Shown: in pieces, positions 42,696 through 53,977 of the stretch
Position numbering within the stretch: the first letter of the stretch is position 1
How the letters are laid out: the number at the start of each line of letters is the position of its first letter
NCBI GenBank assembly: GCA_037501455.1
Contig: CM074863.1
Span: 56,835,501-56,899,500 of the forward strand
Length of the DNA: 64,000 nucleotides
Reading direction: 5' to 3'
From: Lantana camara
Taxonomy: Eukaryota > Streptophyta > Magnoliopsida > Lamiales > Verbenaceae
Program-made: the position numbers and the translations under genes
Notes under the pieces: generated by a model
Seen by the model: the letters and a program-made list of their open reading frames with translations, nothing else
Databases searched by the model: none
Told to the model about the DNA's origin: nothing

Positions 42696-45600
42696 TGTAA
42701 CATCCCGATGGTTCGGATTTCCAGGTACGCCTTAACGTGAGGGTTTTATGTGCTTTAAATTATTTAATTACGTATTTGAATGTTATTTTAATGCTTATAT
42801 GATTATTTGAATTAATATGAAATTAATTGTTTATATTCTTGAACTTTGATTTTAAACGTTTAAGTTTGCATGCTCGTAATTTGCTCGTTATGTGCCGGAA
42901 TTCAATTCCGTTTTTTGTGAAATTTTGGTATGCGTGATATATGTGAGTTATGAAGGTGTTTGCATGCTCGTTTTATGTTTTCGGGTTCGTTTGTCGAGGT
43001 TTTAAACCTTAAGTATTTGACGAGGGACATGAGGGCCTAACTAGTTTTAGCGCGCCTCTTGTTCCGGAGGCCATAACTTGAGCTAGGGAATTCGGATTCG
43101 AATTTCGGAAGATGCGTTGGACTCATAACGAAGAGATGAAGCCAAGGAACCTGATTCAATATTTTTCTAAGCTCGTTTGGACCCTCGTTTTTTGCCCGGA
43201 ACGAACAGCTTGTGCTTAAGCCACCTTCTTTGACTAGTCTCCCATTTGTGGGCCCAAACTAACCATACCTAAGCCTTAACCTTGGTTTACATGACCTTGA
43301 TTCATCCCTCTCTCTCCCTATCAGCAGCATTTCGTGCTCCTTACCCCCAAGAAAGGAGAAAATATCAGATCCAAGGAAAGAAGAAGAAGAGAAAGAAGAA
43401 CCCTCCTCCATGGCTTGTGATTTTGAAGCTTAATCTTCTCCATACTTCTTCATATCTTAAAGGTAAGTATATTTATGTATTCTCCTCTCTTCTATGCTTC
43501 GTTTGATCCTTGAAATTCATGAATGCATCAGATTTAATAAGGTTTTGGAGACTTGCATGAATAGTTAGGGTTAGAGGTCATTTGTTGCTTTCTTGCCTTA
43601 GCTTGAATTTGTGGCTGATTTGAGGCTTCTTTGGTGATTATATGAACTCCTTTGCTTCCATTATTGATTCTTACTTCATGTTAGATGTGTTAGGGTTGTT
43701 TTCTCTTTGATAGCATGATTGAAACATTGAGTTTTTGGCCATGAAACTTGAAAACCGAACTGCTGCAAATCTGCTCATTTCCACCAAACTGCTGTCACGT
43801 TTTTGAGATCAAATGGATGAATTCTTGCCTCCAATTTCGTATGCTAATGCTTGGTAATGTAGTATACATTTTGTTCTATGAATGTGCTTCGTTTTGCCCT
43901 GAATTCATGCTTTAATATGGCTGCAAACTTGAGTTCTTGAACCTTAAAAACTGCTCCCCTGTTTTGGGACTGCTGTGATGATTTGTGCTTCGTTGCTTGA
44001 GTTAATGACTTCAAATTCGTGTGAATTTGCATGGAGATGTTGTATACTAATTGGTTTATATGTTAGTCTTGCTCTTGCAAGTTTTTAGATCCATTTTCAG
44101 CTCCTAATCGAAGCATGATGGCCTGTTTGTATGCCATGCACGAACCGAACTGTTGCTGTTGCATTTTGTGATTTCTTGGTGGTTCTAATGTGCTCCAATT
44201 CGTGTCAATTTGCATATACATGGAGTATATTAGTTTCTTATCATGTTAGTGTTCATTCCCTAGAGTTTTAGCTTCATATTCAGCTCCTAAGTACTTGATC
44301 ATGGCATGATTGCACCAATTGAGCTCATATGTCCGTTTTTGGCGCTCCAGAGTTGCTGCATGATTTCGGTGACCTTAACGCGTGATTTAGCCTTTGAGTT
44401 CTAAATGAAATATGTTCCTAACATGCTAAATATGTTGTATATCAAGTTTCATAATATTTGGAGTTGATTTGCTATGCTTTTGGACTGATTTTGTTTAGGG
44501 TCAGTTTTGCCGGCAAACTTTGTATGCGATTTTGGTGCTGTACCGAGACACCCCCGTGTCTCATTTGCCTTGTAAGGTGAGACACGGGCGTGTCATGCTT
44601 CCTGGGCATGTCTGGACTGAGCCACGGGCGTGGCTCAGCTTAGTTAAGTTGAGGGACACCCCCGTGTCCCTCCCCTTGCGCAGCCCTTGGTTTTCCTTTT
44701 CGGTTTTTGGTTTGTTTCACCTCTTTATTGTCTTTATCTTCATTTGTGTTGAACTATGAACTTGTTTTACTATGTGTTGGGAGTATTGTGGTTCGATTTC
44801 ATAGCATTTCGGTGAGATTTAGGCATGCTTTTGTTGAATGCCGTTTATGTTCGTTTTGGTGGCGTTGATGATTTCCTTAACCCTTTTCCCTTGTCTTGTG
44901 ATTTGTTCTTGCTTTCAAACTTTGGGAATATGTTATATTATGTAATAGGGTGTATGTAGTAGGGTTTTGTCCAAGATTGAATACGTTTGAATATGTGTCG
45001 AACTTAATTTACTTCAATGCTCTTATTTGCCTAAATGTTGGAGCTTGTGCCTTGAATTTCTTGAATTGATTGGAAACGTGAAATTATGAATTCGAATGAA
45101 AGTGAGCGAAGGATAGAATGACTTGATTATATGATTTAAATTCCTTAATAAGTGCACATGAACGTGTTCATGACATAATAGCATCTCTTATGTATTCATA
45201 CGCATTCGCCGAGCGTCAATATGGTTCATTTGAGTCTAAGTTTGCCTCTTGCTCTTTGTTTTGCTCTTAGGTGCGTTCCGTTGTTGAGGAAGTGGTTCGT
45301 TTGACTCCTTTTGGTCCGTTTTGGTTGGTTTGCTCGTCCAGGTGAGGTTTTCTTTCCTTTTAGTTATGATAACCTAAGACCCTAATTGAATTTCGAACCC
45401 GCATGTGACTTATATATGTATATATATAGATATGTGTTTGGATACGTACTTCGTGGGATTTGTCCCGTTTGTCTTAAGAATTTGAAAACGCTTTTATAAG
45501 TATATAAGCTCTATTTTCTTTTGTTTTGACAAGCTTTGTTAAGTGTGTGTGTGTTTGTAAGCGTGATAAGATTTGTGGATAAGCTTCGCCTGGTAAGTGT

Positions 45601-46635
45601 GATAAGTGCAAGTATAAGTGTAAGTGTAAGTTTGGGCCCCGGAGAAGTGGCATGTGATCCCGGGTTGGCCATGGGGTCGCCGGGCTCTCTCATCAACACG
45701 ACTCCACAAAAGGGAGATTTCGCCCATCCTCGGGAGGTCGAGGGGAAGGCGGGTCTTCTTGAGCCGGCGGTGTGCTTAGTGACCCGTCGAAGGAGCGGGT
45801 GGATCCCCCGTCTCATTCAGCTTTCAGCAGGGGTTGAGAGGGGCACCTCTCTCCCCAAAACGGTGTTGGGGTGGAGTTGGGTTATGATTTGCTTTGTTTT
45901 CGTTTTGCCTTGGTGTATGGAGTAAGTAAGGGTGATGGATTTAAGCTTTCAGTTCGTTATGTCTTCGTTTAGGGTTGTGAAACGGGGGCGGATTTCTAAA
46001 CTCTAAAACTTGACTGAATTTGGCCTTCGGCTCCAAACTTCTTTCTTTATATATATTACCACGGGTTAAATGTCTTAGAATGCAAAAACCACGCCCGGTT
46101 CACGAACCCCTTTCAGCTTTGTATATGCTTTGCTCTTACGTATATGTATGAGTGCGTGTGTTAGCCCCCTCACCAGTCTCTAGGACTGACCCTCGTTATT
46201 TCTATCTTTTTCCCCCTTTGTTTTGAGTTGCAGGTACCCGTTCTGAGGTGTTGGAGCTAGGCGGTTGTCTTTGAGTCGGGTTTGAGGATAGCTTGAGTCT
46301 CATGCATTGTATTTTCGTTTTCTTTATGCACTTTGGCCAATTCTGAATTATGTATAAGTTATGCCTCCAATTCGAAATTGTAAAGTTTGTATAGATTGAA
46401 TCGAAAGTTTGATATGTCTTGAGTATGTTTATTTGCTTTATGAGATTCTGGTGCTTCCGCATCCGTTACTTGTTTTATTGCGTGCTCTGAGTAGGGTCTA
46501 GACCGCCTAGCTTAGGTTGGATTTTTGTTTGTCACCCGTTCGCCGTGGCTTGATACGTGGTCGGAGTTCCCATTTCGCTTCACGTGTTGGGTTACGGTGC
46601 GGGGGATGTGGCGCCCTTCGGTCCGGGGTGTTACA
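42696..46635 (+). repeat. LARD2 3' LTR
   Basis: 3940 bp, a near-identical copy of 36352-40291. It is followed by the second TGTCC (46636-46640). Confidence 0.95.
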
Positions 46636-46640
46636 TGTCC

Positions 46641-46664
46641 TGACAATCCTCCCACTACAATGAT
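46641..46664 (-). pseudogene. 24-bp sliver of Copia-2 between LARD2 and Gypsy-2
   Basis: Bases between the right TSD of LARD2 (46636-46640) and the Gypsy-2 LTR. The last five, ATGAT (46660-46664), are the left Gypsy-2 target duplication. Removing both insertions joins 36351 to 46641 and 46664 to 56615 as one copia sequence. Confidence 0.85.
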
Positions 46665-47647
46665 TGTAACGCCCCGGTTCGGGATGAATAGGTAAGCACG
46701 CCACGTGTGAGTTTTGAGCGTAGGATTTATTTTATTTCTTTAATTTCATAATATATTCTTACGTGGCATTCATATTTTTATAAAATTCATGAAACGTCAT
46801 TTATGTGAATTACTTGAATTCATATCATTGGAAATATTATTTCGTGACACGGAAAATATTTCTTGCATGAAACAATTACCGAGAGTATTTCAAATTACCA
46901 AATTGTCCCTAGTTGAATATTCTTTAAAACTTTAGGGACTTAATTGCATGAATTTCAAGGGCTTGATTGTGGCTAATTCAAATGGTTGCATACTTGATTG
47001 CATAAATTCACAAATTAAGGGATTAATTGGCAATTAACACATTTCACAAAAATCAAGGATGATGAATCACGTAATATCATCTCCAAGCTTCCCAACTCTC
47101 ATTTCATTCAAGTTTTTCTCAACAAATTGCTTCCTTGTTCTCTCGATTCATCACGTAACAAAAAGGGAAGAGAGATTTCATCCAATCATCAAGATTTCAA
47201 GAAATATTTCAAGGAATTGGGAGTTGATCATCATCATCATCATCTATTTTCTCCATATTTTCATCTTTAAGGTTGGTGGTTGCATGAATTGATGAGTTGA
47301 TCATATTTGGCATGACTAGGGTTTGAGTTTGAGATGCTAAATGAATTATTTGTTGAGTAAAGCATGATTAGTTGATCATATATCGGATTATAGCCTGATT
47401 TATTCATATAATCATTGAGAATTGAACTTGATTGATCAAAGTGAGCATGAGCTTGGAAACTTGGATTTCTCGATGATATTACATGCTTTGAGTGTTTAAG
47501 TGTGTTTTTATCATTCTTTGAAGTTATATGCATCATATTACCAGAAATTATGGCCTTTGTTGATCAAAATTGAGATTTGTTGTTGTTGTTGTTGTTCTTT
47601 CCCGTGAGCATCCCCTGTTTTTGCTCTGTTTCTTTCCAGTTGCAGAA

Positions 47648-47879
47648 CTGGGAACGACCGTTCCCAGCCTCAAGGCATTGTGGGAACGGGCGTTCCCACA
47701 CCTTTCAAATGAACTAGGCGGCCGACCATGGGAACGGCCGTTCCCATTTTGGCCTTGGTGCCGGAAGGGCCGTTCCCAGCTAAAGGTGCCCTTTTTAAAA
47801 ATTAAAACGTTGGCGCGATTTTGGGGGTTCATGGGAACGACCGTTCCCATTTTTCAAAGGGGTCCGGAATGGCCGTTCC
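47648..47879. repeat. Three pairs of palindromes in Gypsy-2 5' LTR
   Basis: All have the core GGAA..(6 nt)..TTCC, most GGGAACG..CGTTCCC. Centres are at 47657.5, 47689.5, 47737.5, 47769.5, 47840.5 and 47872.5. Within-pair distance is exactly 32 bp three times; between pairs it is 48 and 71. Members 4 and 6 are degenerate on the left arm (GGAAG, GGAAT). Flanks covary: CTGGG/CCCAG, TGTGGG/CCCACA, ATGGG/CCCAT. The right LTR repeats this from 54961. Confidence 0.9.
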
Positions 47880-48760
47880 CACCTGACTTGCAGAACAAAA
47901 TTCTCTGCATAAAATTACGAAAATAGCCCCTCGATCCGACGACTTCTTTGACCCCGAATTGCTATAATATGTGCTATTATGTACTGAAACAACATGTTAT
48001 CATGCCACATTGCATTTTCATCGTCATCTTGATACATTTCCGCCGTTCGTCATATTTGGTCCATTTTAGGTCATGTCTCACGTATGCACGCCGTTTTTGC
48101 ACAGGTCACGGGGTTGTGGACGAGGAGCAGGCTCAGTAGAGGGTCATGTCTCAAGCAAGCAAGCAATGATTGTCATGATTTTCAAGCAAGTTTGGTGAGT
48201 ACATGATTGCACGTGGGCCCGAGGGTAATTCTTGAGCCAACCGGGAAAGCAAGGGCTGACGGGTAATTCCTGAATTATCCTCACATTGTTGGGATCACCC
48301 CCGAAACCACTAGGAGATTAGTGGTGGAAGGAGTTCCGTGTCTAGAGGGTCATGTCCTCTACACACAACATGTCGTGGATAGTTGAGCCTTGCAAACTCA
48401 CTATCAACCGGAGGAAGAAGGAGACTGGGGATTAATCCGGCATGTCGGGTTATCCTCCGGTTATTGCATGATTTCAAGCATGAAACTGTCTATGTGAGCA
48501 CTAAATGGAATTGTATGATCATGTATTGAATTAATAAAGTAAGCACGTATTGTCACGTTTGGTGTAAAGGTTGGAGAATCGCCCCTGCTTGTCGGGGTCA
48601 CATGTTCATGAAATGTTCAAGTTAAAACGTTAAAGTGATTGGTTGTAATCTCGGGCAAAGATTTAGTTTTCTTGAATTATATATCTATTTATTTCCAAAG
48701 TCTTCACCCGAGGCTACAACTTGCATGTGATGTGTGTTGTATATAATTATTGCCCCTCAC

Positions 48761-48779
48761 TCAGTCTTCGGTAGACTGA
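48761..48779. other. Conserved LTR hairpin (Gypsy-2 form)
   Basis: TCAGTCT-TCGGT-AGACTGA, a 7-bp stem. Second copy at 56192-56210. Confidence 0.72.
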
Positions 48780-49187
48780 TACTTCACTTTTTAGGTACTT
48801 GAGCGCTGGTCGTGCTAGGCGGGTGTCTGGTCAAGTTTTGCATTTTCACGAGTCTAGTACCGTACCTTCATGTATAGCACTTTTGGTACTTCATTTTATG
48901 ATCGTTGGTAGTACATTTTGAATACTTAAATTTGTATATTATTAAGAGATGATAATGTATTGATAGTTAAATATGGTACCTATATGTATAATTGAGTTAT
49001 TGCTTCCGCTTTCGTTATCATGTTTGCTTTATTTATGTTGGGGAGTGTCCCGCCTAGCTCGTCATTTTTATTGTCACCCGTTCGCTATAGTTTTGGTTTA
49101 TGTATGGACTTTCCATTTCATACGTGGATCGAGGCTATAGTGCGGGGGATGTAGTGCCCTGGGGGGTTAGGGTGTTACATCTACAGG

Positions 49188-49199
49188 TGGTATCAGAGC
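49188..49199 (+). other. Gypsy-2 primer-binding site (tRNA-Met)
   Basis: TGGTATCAGAGC, 8 bp after the LTR end. Confidence 0.92.
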
Positions 49200-49432
49200 C
49201 CGGTTGAAAACCGAGGTTCTCGAGTCGTGTCAAGTCAGTCTAGGTCGCACGGCATAGGATTACTTGCTATTTGAGAGTCTGCATTTCGTTGAATTACTTG
49301 ATTTATTTACTTTCTCACATTACTTGAGATATTTGACCATTCTTGAATGTGTGTTTATTGATATCATTGAATTATATGCACACATTTGCATGTATTAATT
49401 CAACCACACATGTGTAGTGATCTGATTTCAGG

Positions 49433-52400
49433 ATGGCTCGTGATAGACACTCTCGTGACCGATCCCCGAGACACAGGCCTCATCATCATCATCGGCACCA
49501 TCGCCGTGAGAGATCACTTCCTCCTCCACCTGCTCAGGCACAACCCCAGGATTTCATGAATGCGATAGTGGGGCTAATTGATCAGAGGTTACAGGAACGG
49601 GTACCTCCACCACCTCCAGCCCCAGTAGCACCTCAGGAGAACCCCATTTCTACCATTTTGTGTGAGTTTCAGAATCAGCGTCCCCCGAAGTTCTACAAGG
49701 GTGACGATATTCAGGCAGAGATGTGGCTGAAGGAGATCGAGAGGATCTGGCAGATTATCCCTTGTGAAACTCAGGAGAAGGCTCGCTGTACACTTACTCT
49801 TATCCAGGGTGAGGCCTACTCCTGGTGGGAGAGCACGCAGATTGTTCTAGAGGCAGCCGGGATAGAGATTACTTGGGAGGTATTTGTACGGGAGTTCAGA
49901 AACAAGTATATCCCTCCAGCTTCCAGTACTCGCAGATTGAGAGACTTCACCGAGCTGAAACATGGAGGAAGATCTGTGGGGCAGTATATCGCCGAGTTCG
50001 AGAGACTTTCTCGCTATGCACCCAATATAGCGAATGACGACTTTCACAAGGCGATGCAGTTTGTTCAGGGATTGAGACCGGATATCCAGGAGGCCTTAAA
50101 AGCAGCTAATACCAGCACTTGGGCCAAAGCTACCTCAAAGGCCCTAAAGGTTGAGGATTCTGATATTGCCAGAAAAGCTACTCAGCGGACTGGACAGGCT
50201 TCAGGCTCGAGAGCAGGTCAGGGATCGAGCTCAGGAAAGAGGCCGATGGTTTACTCTGCACCTCCAGCGCAGAGGGACTCTGGGAAGAAGCTTAAGGCTA
50301 CAGGGCCAGCACAGAAGGGTCCGAGAGCTCCAGCACCACCACAGCCACCTCAGAAATCGGGCTGCAGATTTTGTGGACTTCCTACACATCATTATGATAA
50401 TTGCAGACGCCGGTTAGGCTTATGTTTGATCTGCGGGAGTGACGAGCAATTGGTAGACGGCTGTCCGGATCGTCGGGTTCCGCCACCTGCAGGACCAAGG
50501 CCACTTGTGAGGGCTCGAGCTTATGCACTCGATGGACAGGAGCAGGATGCCGAGATAGACCCCGCCGCGGTAGTTGAAGGTATTATTTGCATCCATGGCA
50601 CGAACATCCATACATTATTTGATCCGGGAACTACACACTCCTTTCTTGCGCATTCTATTGCTATTACTTTACCTTTGCCTGCTATGTGTACTTTTGTGCG
50701 CTACCTAGTTAGTACTCCTTTCGGTAGTAGGCGAGAGATGGATCAGGTTTACAGGGATGTTCCAGTGGTGATTGAAGGCCGGGAATTCTTAACAGATTTT
50801 ATCTTTATGCCAATGGAGAGATACGGGGCTATTTTGGGGATGGATTGGCTATACAGGCGTTGTGCTACCGTGGATTGTCGGGCTAAGAAAGTGCAGTTGG
50901 GTTCAGAGGTTACCACAGGATGTACTTCGAAAACCGTACCCCTACTTTCGTTTTCAGAGGCTCAGAAATTAGTCAGAGACGGGGCTACAGGGTTTATTGC
51001 TTATATTCTGAACAAGCCAAAGGATCAGGTGAGATTAGAGGACACCGAAGTGGTAAAGGAGTTTCCCGAGGTATTTCCAGAAAAGTTGGATTCTTTGCCT
51101 CCTGAACGAGAGATCGAGTTTGTGATCGATCTTTTTCCGAATGCCGAGCCGTATTCAAAGACTCCATACCGGATGGCTCCGGCGGAATTAAAGGAATTAA
51201 AAGTTCAACTTGAAGCATTGTTGGAAGTTGGTTACATTCGGCCGAGTTTTTCACCTTGGGGAGCACCAGTTCTATTTGTAAAGAAAAAGGACGGGACTTT
51301 AAGAATGTGCATCGATTATAGGGAGTTGAACCGGATGATTATTAAGAACAAGTATCCCCTCCCACATATTGAGGAGCTATTCGATATACTTCAGGGTTCC
51401 AAAGTTTATTCGAAATTGGATTTAAGACAGGGATACTATCAGTTGCGAATCCGAGCAGAGAATATTCCTAAGACAGGATTCAATACTCGGTACGGGCATT
51501 ACGAGTTCGTGGCTATGCTGTTTGGATTGACTAATGCCCCTGCAGCTTTTATGGATATGATGCACCGGATTTTCAAGCCTTTCCTCGACAAGTTTGTGGT
51601 GATTTTCATTGATGATATTCTGGTTTTCTCAAAATCAGCCGAGGAGCACGCGAGACATCTTAAGCTCGTTCTACAGACTTTGAAAGAGCATCAGTTATTT
51701 GCTAAGTTTAGCAAGTGCGAATTCTGGATCGATCGGGTTTCTTTCTTGGGGCATGTAATTTCATGAAAAGGGTTGGAAGTTGATCCCTCGAAAATCGAGG
51801 CCGTACTCAGGTGGGAGAAACCAAAGAATGCCTCGGAAATTAGAAGCTTCTTAGGATTGGCCGGTTATTACAGAAGGTTCGTTCAGGACTTCTCTAAGAT
51901 TGCTGCACCGTTAACCCGATTAAAAAGAAGGATGTTAAGTTTGTCTGGGATGAGAAGTGTGATCAAAGCTTTAACTTTTTGAAAGAAAAGTTAGTCTCAG
52001 CTCCGGTGTTAGCACTTCCTGAGGGTTCAGAGGAATATGCAGTGTATACAGATGCTTCTAAAGAAGGCTTAGGTTGTGTTTTGACTCAAAAAGGAAAAGT
52101 GATCGCCTATGCTTGCCGAAAGCTAAAGGAATATGAAAGGAACTATCCGACACACGACCTGGAGCTTGCAGCCGTGATCTTTGCTCTCGGGAAATGGAGA
52201 CATTATCTATACGGGACCTCTTTTGAGATTTTTACCGACCACAAGAGCCTCCAGTATTTATTCACACAGAAAGATTTGAATATGAGGTAACGGCGTTGGA
52301 TGGAAAAATTGGAAGATTATGATTGTACAATCAAGTACCATCCAGGGAAAGCAAACGTGGTCGCCGATGCACTTAGCAGGAAGGCGAGTGTATCGAGTTT

Positions 52401-53939
52401 GGAAATAAAAGAAAATGTTGAAGTGACACCGATTGTGTTAAAAGCTCGGGTTTCTAATATCACAATTCAGCCGGAATTGAAGTATCAGTTATTTGAGGCT
52501 CAGAATAAGGATCCGGAAGTTCAGAAGCTTGTAGGTAAAGCTAAGGATGACCCGGAGAGTCCGTTTGGGTTTGATGAGACCGGGTTACTTCGATCTAAAA
52601 ACAGAGTGGTAACACCTGAAGAATTGAAACGGGTCCTACTCGAAGAAGCTCACAAGTCAGCCTATTCGATCCACCCAGGAGGAAACAAAATGTATAAGGA
52701 TTTGAAGCAATACTACTGGTGGAACGGGATGAAAAGAGACGTGGCAGAGTATGTGAAACATTGTCTGACTTGTCAGAAAGTGAAAGCTGAGCACCAAAAG
52801 CCCGCAGGACTTCTACAACCGTTACCTATTCCCGAGTGGAAGTGGGAAGAAGTAACGATGGACTTTGTTTCCGGATTACCGAAGGTTAACGGCGGGTTTG
52901 ATGGAATTTGAGTAATTGTGGATAGATTCACAAAGTCAGCTCACTTTCTACCGGTCCGGATGTCTTATAAGATCCCGAAGTTGGCTGAAATTTATAACAG
53001 AGAGATTATCCGACTTCATGGCATTCCGGTAAGCATAGTTTTAGACCAAGACCCGAGGTTTACATCCAAGTTGTGGCAAGAGTTACAGGCCGTTTTGGGA
53101 ACGAAACTGAAGTTCAGTACAACATTTCACCCGCAAACAGACGGTCAAATAGAAAGATTAATCAGGTATTTGGAAGATCTTCTTCGGGCGTGCGCGATTG
53201 ATTTTCAGAATTATGGGCAGAACAACTTCCTTTGTTCGAGTTTGCTTATAACAACAGTTTCCAAGCTTCAATCGGGATGGCTCCTTATGAACTTCTTTAT
53301 GGAAGAAAGTGCCGATCTCCGTTGTTCTTCGACTTGGAAGAATGGAAATGGTCGAAGCAGGAAGGGGTAAAGAAAGGTGAAAGGTTCGAAAGGCCTTCCA
53401 AAGTCGTTCAAGCTATGATTGAGAAAGTGCAAATAATTCAACAACGGATGAAAGCCGCGCAGGATAGGCAAAAGAGCTATGCCGATAAGCGCCGAAGAGA
53501 TCTAGAATTTGAAGTTAGTGACCGGGTATTCCAGAAGGTGTCACCAAGGAAAGGTTTTACCCGGATCGGGAAAGGAGGGAAACTTAACCCTCGCTATTTA
53601 GGTCCTTTCGAGATTCTTGAAAGAATAGGCGAGGTAGCCTATCGACTGGACCTACCACCAAGTCTTACGGGGATTCATAACGTATTTCATGTCTCACAAT
53701 TAAGGAAATATTACCCTGATGAGACCACGATTCTCCCCGTAGAAGAAGTTGAGCTGGAACCGAATTTGACATTTGTTCAGAGGCCGGTTAAAATCTTTGA
53801 TCGGGAATTTCAAGAGTTGAGAAACCGGAGGATTCCCATGGTTAAAGTTTTGTGGAGAAGTGACAAAACCGAGGAAGCTACGTGGGAAACGGAAGATAAA
53901 ATGAAACGGTTCCATCCAGAGTTGTTTGAGCAAGACTAG
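49433..53939 (+). pseudogene. Gypsy-2 gag-pol, broken by three stops and two frameshifts
   Basis: The first open part (49433-51766, 777 codons) holds gag, a zinc knuckle CX2CX4HX4C at C311-C324, a second knuckle-like CX2C...C in which the His position is Gln, protease (D397 in LFDPG) and RT to FIDD at 725-728. The usual [10 protein letters not shown] motif has Leu for Pro. Breaks: TGA at 51764-51766, frameshift near 51925, TAA at 52288-52290, TGA at 52909-52911, frameshift near 53215. Beyond them are RNase H (51979-52400), integrase zinc region (HX4H, CX2C near 52650-52780), integrase core, and a C-terminal chromodomain (about 53780-53936) that in this family guides integration to marked chromatin. 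The ATG directly follows TTTCAGG. Each break alone would stop expression of the full polyprotein. Confidence 0.95.
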
Positions 53940-53977
53940 AGAATCTGGGGACCAGATTCTTTTAAGGGGGGGAGAGT
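53940..53977 (+). other. Gypsy-2 pre-polypurine hairpin and polypurine tract
   Basis: A 9-bp stem AGAATCTGG/CCAGATTCT around GGA (53940-53960) is followed by TTTAAGGGGGGGAGAG and the 3' LTR at 53978. It lies in the same place as the LARD1/LARD2 hairpin, with a different but paired sequence. Confidence 0.85.

Larger units (their letters stand above)
36352..46635 (+). mobile_element. LARD2: complete non-autonomous gypsy-type element
   Basis: 10284 bp: two 3940-bp LTRs (TGTAACATCCCG...GGTGTTACA) around a 2404-bp non-coding interior, flanked by a perfect TGTCC duplication. By eye the LTRs differ at about nine positions, for example GATGAGTTGG vs GATGCGTTGG and CATCCTTGGG vs CATCCTCGGG. This means recent movement by an element without its own proteins. 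LTR features resemble Gypsy-3, a plausible source of enzymes. Confidence 0.95.
46665..49179 (+). repeat. Gypsy-2 5' LTR
   Basis: 2515 bp. Leader-like sequence ends at a weak donor-like AAG|GTTGGT (47271/47272). It has the palindrome cluster (47648-47879) and the conserved hairpin (48761-48779). It lacks ~117 bp found in the right LTR at about 55456-55580, including the AAGGTGAGGTTTT block shared with other LTR families, so the left copy suffered a deletion. Confidence 0.92.
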
